A stretch of DNA of 64,000 nucleotides from NCBI GenBank assembly GCA_029213065.1, contig JARGPH010000032.1:1-64000 (forward strand), in the 5' to 3' direction. The notes under the pieces were generated by a model. The model saw only the letters and a program-made list of their open reading frames with translations, was not told the origin of the DNA and made no database searches. The stretch is from Verrucomicrobiales bacterium. GTDB taxonomy: Bacteria > Verrucomicrobiota > Verrucomicrobiia > Verrucomicrobiales > DEV007. The position numbers and the translations under genes were made by a program. Positions 14,749 to 22,798 of this stretch are shown piece by piece. Numbering within the stretch: position 1 is the stretch's first letter; each line of letters starts with the position of its first letter.

Positions 14749-16626
14749 TTACCACTCGTATCCGAGCTTGGCGCTGCCGTAGTGGCCGGTCGCGTTTTCG
14801 CGCAAGAGCATTCCCTGATAACCGAGCTCGAGGTAGGCGCCGCTGTCTTGAAAATCGAGACGGGTTGTTGCTCCCACTTCGAGCCAGTCGGTTCCGGCGT
14901 GTTCACCGCGCTGATTCACAGTGAACCCGCCAACGGACTGAGCATTTCCTCCGGTGACCAATGCGAACGGACTGGTTTGAAGGCTCGCGGTGACATTTCC
15001 GTTCTCAGGGCTGTATTCATGAGCCCATCCCGCACGAAGCTGAGTCGTGTTCCAACCGAAACGCGTTTTGTTTTCAAAAGTGGCGTAGGCGCCGAGACGA
15101 CTGATGACGGATTCGAAATCGTGATCCGGGTAAATGAGATTGGCAAGACCTCCCCCGCGCTCCGTGTAGCCGTTCACCTGTCCGGTCGTGTAATCGAGGC
15201 CGGCGGATGGTCCGAAGCTGAATCGCTTACTCTTACGGATCGTGTGACCGGTGTTCATTGAGAAATTGTGAGAGCTGCTTGTCGTGTCCCCCTCCGCGAA
15301 GCTCCCCAGAAGCGTGTTCCGGCGGATCTCGTTGTCGAAGTCACCGTAGCTGTAGAGAAAATCGAGGTAGGTGTTGCCCTGGAAGGCAGTGAAGTAAGTG
15401 CTGTAGACTTCACCCTCAAGATCGTTCGATCCAAGGTCGGCGGTCAGATCGGTGTCGCTGTTCAGGTAGGTGAACGCAGCCCCCGCGTAGAGCCAGGAGT
15501 TGAGGCGACGCTCGAATCCGGCCGTTCCGGAATAGGTGTCGGTGTTGAAGGCGCGGGACGAGGCACTGATGTTGTCCTGATCGTAGAAGCCGTAGTCAAA
15601 ACTCGTGAAAATCTCGAAATCCGTTTCAGGCTCTTCACCGATGACGACTTTTCCGTCATACGGGTTTTTCGCAGGATTCTTTGCGGAGGCTCCCGCCTCG
15701 ACTTCAACCGAGATGATGGAGCTCGCCTGCTTCTCACCGTTTGCATCTTCTTCCAGTTTAGCACTGGCACGGACCTCGCGACTCCGGGCGAGGCCGAGTG
15801 CGACGCGGTGATCGATATTGTTTCGGGCAGCGAAATTCAGAAAGCGGGTTGTATGATCGCGGGCCGCAACGTTCACGCCACCGCCAGTGTTCCCCCCACG
15901 ACTGCGAGCCCGGAAAAGGCGGTTGTTGAGATCGCCGACCGCATTGGTCGCAGCGTTCTGTGTGTTCCCAAGCGTGTTCGTCATCGAGTTGACACCTGTC
16001 GTCATCGTCGAGTTGATCGCTCCGTTGTTGGTAACGAGCACCTCCTCTTGAGGGCTCTCTGTCGTTCCCTCAACCTCGTAAGGATTGAAGTTCAGCGTGT
16101 AATTGTAATCGCCAAGCAGAGCTGAATAGGAGCCTGCGCGGAACAACTCTTCGAAGGTCGTGACTCCGGGGAGGTTGAAATCAGCAATTGAGAAACCGGT
16201 AAGGGAACCGGACAATGTCGAATTAACACCTCCATCAGTGACAACAATGCTGGTATTGAATTCCATTCCGCCGCCATAGGCACTTCCTGTAATCCCGGGA
16301 ATAACGTATAATTCTGTTGCTGTAAAATTCGGTGCCGTCGTTGAAATAGATCCGGTTCCGGTCACAGGATTCCCCCATCCCTTTCCCGGAAACTCAGGAA
16401 TGATAAAGTTCCCAAAATCGTTGGTCGACAAGTGATATTGCCACGTCACCCCTGCTGAAAAGGCATTGGAACTACCCGAAGCAACAATATCAAAGCTCAA
16501 GCCATCAGAGGATCCGTTAAAATCGAACTGATAATTACCCGTCGCCGGTGGCGCCGCCATCCCGGCATGACCGTTGTTAACAAGTGTAAGTACACCGAAA
16601 ACAGCCATTCCGGTTAGCACGCGCAT
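14749..16626 (-). CDS. Autotransporter beta-barrel domain protein
   Basis: A 625-residue surface protein. A signal peptide (MRVLTGMAVFGVLTL and on) is followed by a PEP-like passenger rich in Gly, Ser and Thr (about 25-250), a linker with charged residues, and a C-terminal autotransporter barrel (about 350-625) ending in YGSAKLGYEW, an aromatic end as needed for outer-membrane insertion. The start at 16626 is chosen because GAGGGG stands eight bases upstream and the signal peptide begins there; the frame is open much further but overlaps the GMC gene. It lies just downstream of the GMC gene, same strand, with an 80-base gap. Confidence 0.85.
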   Translation of the reverse strand: MRVLTGMAVFGVLTLVNNGHAGMAAPPATGNYQFDFNGSSDGLSFDIVASGSSNAFSAGVTWQYHLSTNDFGNFIIPEFPGKGWGNPVTGTGSISTTAPNFTATELYVIPGITGSAYGGGMEFNTSIVVTDGGVNSTLSGSLTGFSIADFNLPGVTTFEELFRAGSYSALLGDYNYTLNFNPYEVEGTTESPQEEVLVTNNGAINSTMTTGVNSMTNTLGNTQNAATNAVGDLNNRLFRARSRGGNTGGGVNVAARDHTTRFLNFAARNNIDHRVALGLARSREVRASAKLEEDANGEKQASSIISVEVEAGASAKNPAKNPYDGKVVIGEEPETDFEIFTSFDYGFYDQDNISASSRAFNTDTYSGTAGFERRLNSWLYAGAAFTYLNSDTDLTADLGSNDLEGEVYSTYFTAFQGNTYLDFLYSYGDFDNEIRRNTLLGSFAEGDTTSSSHNFSMNTGHTIRKSKRFSFGPSAGLDYTTGQVNGYTERGGGLANLIYPDHDFESVISRLGAYATFENKTRFGWNTTQLRAGWAHEYSPENGNVTASLQTSPFALVTGGNAQSVGGFTVNQRGEHAGTDWLEVGATTRLDFQDSGAYLELGYQGMLLRENATGHYGSAKLGYEW

Positions 16627-16705
16627 CTTAAATCCCCTCAATTGATACATCATTGAGTCTCGTATGAGAGAATATTGCAATTTGCAACAAGTTTTGGTCA
16701 CTAAA

Positions 16706-18355
16706 TTAAATCGCGGACACATAGCGCAAAGCGAAGGCTTCAATCGTGAGCGAAGGCGATTCCCCTCCACCCGAACTCGGAAAAACGCTAGCATCGAGAA
16801 TTGCGAGATTTTCCCATCGGTGACTCTTCCCGAAAGCATCGACAACAGAGCTCTCAGGATCGTCACCCATCCGGCAGGTTCCAAAGACATGGGTGGAACT
16901 GAAAAAATCGTAGGCTCCGTATTCCTCGAGGAGTTCCCCAGCTCCGGCCGCTTTGAGTATCTCCCGCGACTTCGCGGCCATGAATTCGAGCCGATCCAGC
17001 TCAGATCCATCGAGATGAGAATGGATTCTTGCCAGCGGCATCCCGTTCCCATCCACTTGATCTGGATCGAGATCGATGAAGCTCCGCTGGTTCGGTAATG
17101 ATTCGCCGATGGCGCCGACCGTGAGTGCCCGCCCAAACACGTCCCGCATCGTTTCCTTGTGCTTCCGTCCCCAGCCTCCGACAACTCGCTGAGCGTAGGC
17201 GATCGGCCCATTCATTTCCGACTCCCAGACACCGGCGTTGAATCGACAACCACCGACAACACCCTCAATCGCATCGGGAGCGTTAAAATCCCACGAGATA
17301 CTGTCCGCGGGAAGCCCGCGATAACTCCCCACGGGATCCGGATGGAGGCCGGTGCTCGTCCAGAAAAGGGTCTCCATGAAATTCTTCCCGACCTGCCCCG
17401 ACTCATTGGCAAGGCCGTCAGGAGCATGAGGATTCGCCGAATTCAAGAGCAATCGCGGCGTCTCGACGGCACCGCAGGAAACGATCAGCTCCGGCGTATC
17501 AAGAAAGTGCTCCCCACCCGCCGCATCAACGAGATGAACGCCTTTGACCCTGTCGTTTTCCCCCGCCTCAATCCGGGTCACAGTCACGCCGCTTCGCACT
17601 TCGCAGAATCCGGAGGCAACCGCCTTGTGCAGAAACGTTACATCAACGCTGCCTTTGTCCGTTCGCGGACATCCCCGGTTGCAGTTCCCGCAGTAATTGC
17701 AATCAGGCCGCCCCTCGTAAGGACGGGAAAGTGCCGCACGTGAATTGGCGTCCCACTTCATCCCCAGCGATTCCGCGCCCGCGGCCAACTTTTGACTGCC
17801 GTAGCTGAGAGGGTGAGCCGGAAGCGGAAAAGGTTCACTGCGATATCGAGCCCCTTGATCCCCGGGCCCTGCCACTCCGATTACCCGCTCAGCCTCGGAG
17901 TAGAACGGTTCGAGGGTGGCGTAGTCAACAGGCCAGTCCGCCGCCACGCCGAAGCGACTTTGCATCTGCATCGATTCCGGATGCAGGCGATGCGCCTCTC
18001 CGGTGAAGGCGAGCGTCGAACCGCCGACACCGCGAACATGAAAGTATTTAAAGGGCAGTCGTTGCTCCGTTTGATTCTTCCGTCCACCCGCAGCGCTCCA
18101 CGAGAGAAGTGTGCTCCTCGCCGGATCCAGCTCCTGCATCGGGGCAAAAGTCTGTCGCCCGGTCGATCCGGCCTTTCCGGGGAAACCCGTTTTCTCCCAT
18201 GACTCGTCAGAGAGCCTGTAGTCGGAGAACGGGTCGAACCTCGGCCCCGCTTCGAGAACGAGAACCTTCACGCCTTTCATCGCCAGTCCATAAGCGGCGG
18301 CACCTCCACCGGCCCCGGACCCGATGATAACGACTTCATGACTTCCCGCTTTCAT
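16706..18355 (-). CDS. GMC family oxidoreductase (FAD-dependent dehydrogenase catalytic subunit)
   Basis: A 549-residue flavoprotein with an N-terminal FAD-binding motif (VIIGSGAGGGAAAYGL, residues about 9-24) and the GMC C-terminal domain, with an active-site His in STHVFGTCRMG and the closing SGGGESPSLTIEA. A Cys-rich stretch CNYCGNCNRGCP (about residue 215) is like the iron-sulfur-binding part of three-subunit FAD sugar dehydrogenases. It probably oxidises a sugar or sugar acid in the periplasm. Its first four bases overlap the stop of the gene for the small subunit (ATGA), so the two are co-translated; the small subunit carries the export signal. Confidence 0.88.
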   Translation of the reverse strand: MKAGSHEVVIIGSGAGGGAAAYGLAMKGVKVLVLEAGPRFDPFSDYRLSDESWEKTGFPGKAGSTGRQTFAPMQELDPARSTLLSWSAAGGRKNQTEQRLPFKYFHVRGVGGSTLAFTGEAHRLHPESMQMQSRFGVAADWPVDYATLEPFYSEAERVIGVAGPGDQGARYRSEPFPLPAHPLSYGSQKLAAGAESLGMKWDANSRAALSRPYEGRPDCNYCGNCNRGCPRTDKGSVDVTFLHKAVASGFCEVRSGVTVTRIEAGENDRVKGVHLVDAAGGEHFLDTPELIVSCGAVETPRLLLNSANPHAPDGLANESGQVGKNFMETLFWTSTGLHPDPVGSYRGLPADSISWDFNAPDAIEGVVGGCRFNAGVWESEMNGPIAYAQRVVGGWGRKHKETMRDVFGRALTVGAIGESLPNQRSFIDLDPDQVDGNGMPLARIHSHLDGSELDRLEFMAAKSREILKAAGAGELLEEYGAYDFFSSTHVFGTCRMGDDPESSVVDAFGKSHRWENLAILDASVFPSSGGGESPSLTIEAFALRYVSAI

Positions 18356-18852
18356 GCCGGCGCTTTCTCAAAATCCGGATAGCCCAATGGCTGAGGCGGA
18401 TTCGCAATCCCCAGGCCGGCCCAGCTTTCCCGGTGCCCGTAATAGAAATTCGTCGCATCCTGAAGCGTATGAACAAAGAAATACCCCGGACCGGATTTCG
18501 GACCCTGCGATTCCGCTTCCGCGACCACTTCCACCCGCTGAAGCTCCGTGAGATCATCAAAACTTGAAATCCCCTTCACTGCCGCCATGCCGTTTGCCCA
18601 TCCGGTTCCCGAAACGATAAGCCGTCCGTATTCCGGAATCGCATCCGCCTTTTCCAAAATCTGCAGATGCACTCCCAGAGCGCCCGCGCCGGGACTGAAG
18701 TCGTCCCCCGGGAAAAGTGTGTCGACCCAATGGCGCAGGGTCAATGTCACCGGACTCTCACTTTCCTTCCCGGCAAGCAGTTCCTGACTCCCAATCAGCG
18801 ACAGGGAGACCGGGACCGCTGCAACAAACTTCCGGCGTGAGATAAATTTCAT
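18352..18852 (-). CDS. Gluconate 2-dehydrogenase subunit 3 family protein
   Basis: A 166-residue small subunit of a GMC-type dehydrogenase. The N-terminus has a twin-arginine-like signal (KFISRRKFVAAVPVSLSLIG). The rest is helical, with the family segment TLRHWVDTLFPGDDFSPGAG about residues 37-56. It is thought to chaperone and carry the catalytic subunit through the Tat system. The ATG at 18852 is preceded by GGGGGAAG, a good ribosome site; a longer in-frame start at 18900 lacks one. Stop and next start share ATGA. Confidence 0.87.
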   Translation of the reverse strand: MKFISRRKFVAAVPVSLSLIGSQELLAGKESESPVTLTLRHWVDTLFPGDDFSPGAGALGVHLQILEKADAIPEYGRLIVSGTGWANGMAAVKGISSFDDLTELQRVEVVAEAESQGPKSGPGYFFVHTLQDATNFYYGHRESWAGLGIANPPQPLGYPDFEKAPA

Positions 18853-19051
18853 CTTTTCTTCCCCCACCCTTACCCCGCTTGCTCCCGGGGAACCAGCCAA
18901 AATTCAAGAAGGCTCCAGCCTAATGGAACGCACTCTTTGACCGTCCACGAATGGAACCCCTCCTTCCCTCAGCTTCCCGCCGGGCACCGAACTACTTTAG
19001 ATATATTAAGAAATTCTGGAATTTGCCCAAACTATTGATATTCTATAAAGC

Positions 19052-20044
19052 ATGAAAGCCATCAGTCGCCGTTCCTGTCTCTCCCTGGGTAGTGCTGCAC
19101 TTTTCTCTTCAGTGACCCGCGCTCAACTGTTTGCCGAAGCCGCCGGGACGAAGGCCGCACAAAAGAGGCCTCTGCCGATGTCGACGATTTTCAAAGGCGA
19201 GTCCCGGTTCAAATCGATTGTCGAAAAGGCGCAGAAAGAAGAGTGGATCAAACTACCGATCAATGAGCGGATCATCAAATGCGCCTACGAATTGCACGGC
19301 CTGCCTTACGAGAACTTCACCCTTGAGATTGATGATCACATTGAGTCCCCGTCCGTGAATCTCAACGGACTCGATTGCTGGACCTTTTTTGAACAAAGCC
19401 TCGGGATGGCGCGCATGTTAGGTGTCGACAAGTCACAGTATTCCCCCGAAGACCTCCTTCGCGAAATCCAGTTCACCCGTTACCGGGGCGGCCAGTGCTC
19501 GGGTAACTACCTCGAGCGGATTCACTATCTCGCCGAGTGGTTCATCGAGAACGATGCCCGCGGCACCTGCGACTACATCACCCCGGACCTTGAAGGCGCC
19601 GAACAGATTCACGACCGCAAGATCAGCGAAATGACGATTCTCTGGAAGAGCTACCGCTATCTCAAAAACAACCCCGAGCTTCGGGCACCGATGAAGGAGA
19701 CGGAGGACCGCGTCGCGGCGATGCCGGTTCACTACATTCCTAAATCCAAAGTCGCGGCACTGGAGCCTCAGCTGAAGAACGGTGATGTCATCGGGATCGC
19801 GACAAAGCATCACGGCGGCTACTGTTCCCACGTGGGATTGATTTCAAGAACCGACGATGGCGTCGCCCGTTTCATGCACGCCTCCCGGGATTACAAAAAG
19901 GTCGTCGTCGACAAATCGATTTCCGGTTATCTGAACAAATTTCGATCTCACGCCGGGATGATCGTGGGTCGCCCTCTCGAACTCAGCCAGACGGTGACCG
20001 ACGAGGCGAAGTATCAGGCCAACCTGAAAGCGCTCATCGGCTGA
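19052..20044 (+). CDS. DUF1460 N-acetylmuramoyl-L-alanine amidase-like protein
   Basis: A 330-residue exported protein with a twin-arginine-like N-terminus (AISRRSCLSLGSAALF). The body fits the DUF1460 family, a papain-like NlpC/P60 relative that cuts peptidoglycan-derived muropeptides. The catalytic pair is visible: Cys109 in NGLDCWTFFE and His260 in YCSHVGLIS. The family usually acts in cell-wall recycling or degradation in the periplasm. It is divergent from the GMC pair across a 199-base gap that must hold both promoters; TATTCT and TATAAA-like sequences are present just before the start, but no certain -35 was found. Confidence 0.83.
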   Translation: MKAISRRSCLSLGSAALFSSVTRAQLFAEAAGTKAAQKRPLPMSTIFKGESRFKSIVEKAQKEEWIKLPINERIIKCAYELHGLPYENFTLEIDDHIESPSVNLNGLDCWTFFEQSLGMARMLGVDKSQYSPEDLLREIQFTRYRGGQCSGNYLERIHYLAEWFIENDARGTCDYITPDLEGAEQIHDRKISEMTILWKSYRYLKNNPELRAPMKETEDRVAAMPVHYIPKSKVAALEPQLKNGDVIGIATKHHGGYCSHVGLISRTDDGVARFMHASRDYKKVVVDKSISGYLNKFRSHAGMIVGRPLELSQTVTDEAKYQANLKALIG

Positions 20045-20120
20045 TTACTTCGGTATGGAACCTGAGCCGCTTATCAGCCTCGAAGTCGCCCTGCCACTGA
20101 TCAAATGGCTTAGCGGAATT

Positions 20121-20942
20121 TCAATCGTCCTTGGGGTTCTCCACCTCTTCGTTTACGTCATCGGCGAGTTCTTCCCCGGTGCCTACCGTCGGGTCCACTC
20201 CGAGGGGCTCCGCAAGATCCTCGTCGGAAACGGCAACCGTCTCATGTGGGGCGGCGGCGGCCTCCTCATGCTCTTCGTCGGCGGCCTCGGCTTCGCCTGC
20301 CTCTGGCTCATCAAGGTTCTCGAGCGCCTCAACGGGAACCTCTGAATCCTCCGCTTTCTCTGAATCTTCCGTCTCCGTCGTTTCCCCGGCAGCTTCCTCC
20401 GCCGGCGCAGCGCTGGTGGTTCGCTTTTCTTCCGCCATGAGGAGATCAGCCACTTCCCGCTGGACTGCCTCGATCTCGTCGAGCTTCAAACCGGGATCAG
20501 CGACAATGAAGACGTCGCCCGTCGCCGCCTGCTCATAAAAGAGCAACCGTCGCTCCTCAGTCTCCTGAGCATCCGTCTGTATGAACTCTTTTTTACGCTC
20601 TAACATCAACGCGAGAATGTAGCGGGCGTTTTCGGTTTTCTGGTCGTCCTCATCGATGAAACGACGCAGCATTCCCTCGGCGGAGGTATCGACGTGACTC
20701 TCCTCAGTCCCCGCCGCCACCGGAGCGTGATACGTCGATTTCCAAAACGAAAAGGGAGCGGGATCGATTGATTTTTTGATCCCGTTCCAGGAATCGACCG
20801 AGTAATCCTTGCGGAGAAATCCATCCGATTCGGGATCATCGAAAATGCAGGTATAAAACTGCTGTTTGTCGACAAAGGGCTCTTCGGAGATCTCACAACG
20901 AGCGTTCGTCGAGCGTATTTTCCAATCCTGTATGATTGCCAT
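20121..20942 (-). CDS. Conserved protein of unknown function with acidic tail, second gene of the lptFG-like operon
   Basis: A 273-residue cytosolic protein. The first 140 residues are a folded domain (MAIIQDWKIRSTNARCEISE ... FYTCIFDDPES) that I recognise only as a conserved unknown type common in PVC genomes. The rest, from about residue 155, is a low-complexity Glu/Ala/Asp-rich tail that is probably disordered. It follows the permease gene on the minus strand after 27 bases, so the two are likely co-transcribed. The open frame at 20055-20345 on the other strand is treated as an antisense shadow of the acidic tail. Confidence 0.72.
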   Translation of the reverse strand: MAIIQDWKIRSTNARCEISEEPFVDKQQFYTCIFDDPESDGFLRKDYSVDSWNGIKKSIDPAPFSFWKSTYHAPVAAGTEESHVDTSAEGMLRRFIDEDDQKTENARYILALMLERKKEFIQTDAQETEERRLLFYEQAATGDVFIVADPGLKLDEIEAVQREVADLLMAEEKRTTSAAPAEEAAGETTETEDSEKAEDSEVPVEALENLDEPEAGEAEAADEEHEEAAAAPHETVAVSDEDLAEPLGVDPTVGTGEELADDVNEEVENPKDD

Positions 20943-20969
20943 TTTAGTAGAAAAATAGAGTCGGGCTGC

Positions 20970-22715
20970 CTACCGGGAAGCGGGAACAACCGGCTTCTTT
21001 TTAAAGGGAGCCATGATAACGGTTTTCAGCTTCGGAAACTCACGATTGCGCGCCCGGAATGCAAGGAGGAAGACACCTATCGCCCCGATAATCACATTGG
21101 TCAGCCAGGCGGCCACGAACGGGTTCATATTACTCCCCTGCCCGAGAGCAATAAAGGTCGTTCGCATCAGATACATCAGAGCAAAAATAATGATCGCGCC
21201 TGTCACGCCGGCCATTCCACCCCGGCGCGAATAAACCACCCCGAGCGGCGCCGCCACGAGGATCATGACGAAGCAGGTGAACGGCTCGGAGAAGATGTTC
21301 CACCGGTTCGTTCGAAACGGTGCGAGTCGATCATCATTCATATCGGAATTGGCATTCAAGTACATGGTGAGACCGGGCATGCCCAGATACTCCGGATTCT
21401 GCGCTGAACTCAGCACTTTCCACGGGGTTTCCGACCAATCGTCAATCGTAAGCTGAGCGTGCCTCGTCATCAGTGGTATCCGCTCGTCGTCGTAAGTGTA
21501 AACCGTCACGGTGAATAGCTGCCACTGCGGCGGACTGGAGTTCCAGACCCATTTGGCGCGCTTGGCAATCCAAACGACCTCAGGCTGACCTTTATCATTC
21601 AGTTTCGCGACGACGACATCACTCATCGGATCACTCAGTTTCAAGGGAACCGCTCCGACAAACCAGGTTCGCTGATCGGGCTCGTTCACATGCATCCACC
21701 CCCGCTTCGAATAGAGCACCGGCGCGACTTCAGTTCCTCTGCGCTTCGCCCAGAAGCTCGCCTTCGCCGATTCCATGATCGCATCGCTCGTTCCCACCGA
21801 AGTCGGTGCCCAGTGAAATTTGAAAGCGAGACAGATCATCGAGCTGTAGAGCCCGATGATAAACAGGGGCATGAGGATTCGAGTGACGCTCCGACCCGCT
21901 CCGATCATGCTGATGAGCTCATTCGACTTTGACAGCGTCGTCAGTGAAAACAAACCCGCCAGCAACATCACGATCGGCATCACGAAGAGAACCACAAACG
22001 GAATCTGCACGATATAATACTGGAAGGCCTGCCCGTCTTGCATCTGAGCGAGATACTTCGCGTTGTCATTCATGTCCGCGATCACCCAGATCGCAGTGAA
22101 GGAAAAAAGGCAAAACAGGAACGGCGAGAGAAACGACTGAACTACGTAGCGATCCATGAGGGACAAACGGAAGTAGAGCCAGGCCGCGAGTGGAACACTG
22201 ATAATGAGCGAGGAAACGAGAACGAGCTGTCCAAAATAGGCGAAAATCGAGGGAGTTTCTCCCGCGAGTGCCTTACCGGTCAAGGCCCGCTGTGTCTCGA
22301 TGACATCAGGTGGCAGCCAGGAAGAGAGCCCGGCCAGTGCCGCCATCCAGAGCGCGATAATAATAAAGCGTTGCTGGCTCCGGTTGGACTTTTCAGGACG
22401 TATCAGTAAACTGGCGACGACACCGATCAAGGCAAGGAGAACACTGAGAGCGCGCCAGATAATCGGTGCCACAGGAGGCAGCTCTGCGGTGGGTTCCCCT
22501 TCAACCGACAATCCGGAGGATCCGGCGTCGCGGTAATCCTCCCAGGTGCTCATGAAAACCGAGGCCATGCTGAAAAAGAGCACGATCATGCACACCTTGA
22601 TGATCAAAGGGCCTTTGTCCCCTTTTTCAGTCAACGAAACAAACCAGTCCCGCCCCTTCAAAAAGAGCCACTTATAAAAGCGGAATACGGGGTTTCTTGT
22701 CAGAAAGTCATTCAT
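20970..22715 (-). CDS. LptF/LptG (YjgP/YjgQ) family permease
   Basis: A 581-residue membrane protein. After a unique N-terminal part with about four helices (residues 30-190) comes the YjgP/YjgQ domain: MDRYVVQSFLSPFLFCLFSF begins near residue 190, followed by FSLTTLSKSNELISMIGAG, a large periplasmic beta domain (about 310-470) and three C-terminal helices. LptF and LptG form the channel of the lipopolysaccharide exporter with LptB. The start at 22715 is taken because the protein begins MNDFLTRNPV there; upstream in-frame residues lack an ATG. Divergent from the DUF455 gene. Only one such permease is present, and the extra N-terminal helices are unlike the roughly 360-residue E. coli proteins. 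Confidence 0.85.
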   Translation of the reverse strand: MNDFLTRNPVFRFYKWLFLKGRDWFVSLTEKGDKGPLIIKVCMIVLFFSMASVFMSTWEDYRDAGSSGLSVEGEPTAELPPVAPIIWRALSVLLALIGVVASLLIRPEKSNRSQQRFIIIALWMAALAGLSSWLPPDVIETQRALTGKALAGETPSIFAYFGQLVLVSSLIISVPLAAWLYFRLSLMDRYVVQSFLSPFLFCLFSFTAIWVIADMNDNAKYLAQMQDGQAFQYYIVQIPFVVLFVMPIVMLLAGLFSLTTLSKSNELISMIGAGRSVTRILMPLFIIGLYSSMICLAFKFHWAPTSVGTSDAIMESAKASFWAKRRGTEVAPVLYSKRGWMHVNEPDQRTWFVGAVPLKLSDPMSDVVVAKLNDKGQPEVVWIAKRAKWVWNSSPPQWQLFTVTVYTYDDERIPLMTRHAQLTIDDWSETPWKVLSSAQNPEYLGMPGLTMYLNANSDMNDDRLAPFRTNRWNIFSEPFTCFVMILVAAPLGVVYSRRGGMAGVTGAIIIFALMYLMRTTFIALGQGSNMNPFVAAWLTNVIIGAIGVFLLAFRARNREFPKLKTVIMAPFKKKPVVPASR

Positions 22716-22798
22716 GATCCATAGTGGACGGGAAGAAGATCTATCAGCGATCCTGACTATTTGCTTCCCTGAAACGGATCCAAGGTTCGCGTCATTAA

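Noticed and set aside
16627-17211. N-terminal extension of the autotransporter
   Set aside because: The extension overlaps the GMC gene and lacks a signal peptide; the ATG at 16626 has a ribosome site and signal peptide.
20055-20345. Possible 96-residue two-helix membrane protein on the plus strand
   Set aside because: It overlaps the Glu/Asp/Ala-rich tail of the minus-strand gene 20121-20942, whose complement automatically reads as Leu/Val/Phe. The hydrophobic look is therefore likely an artefact.
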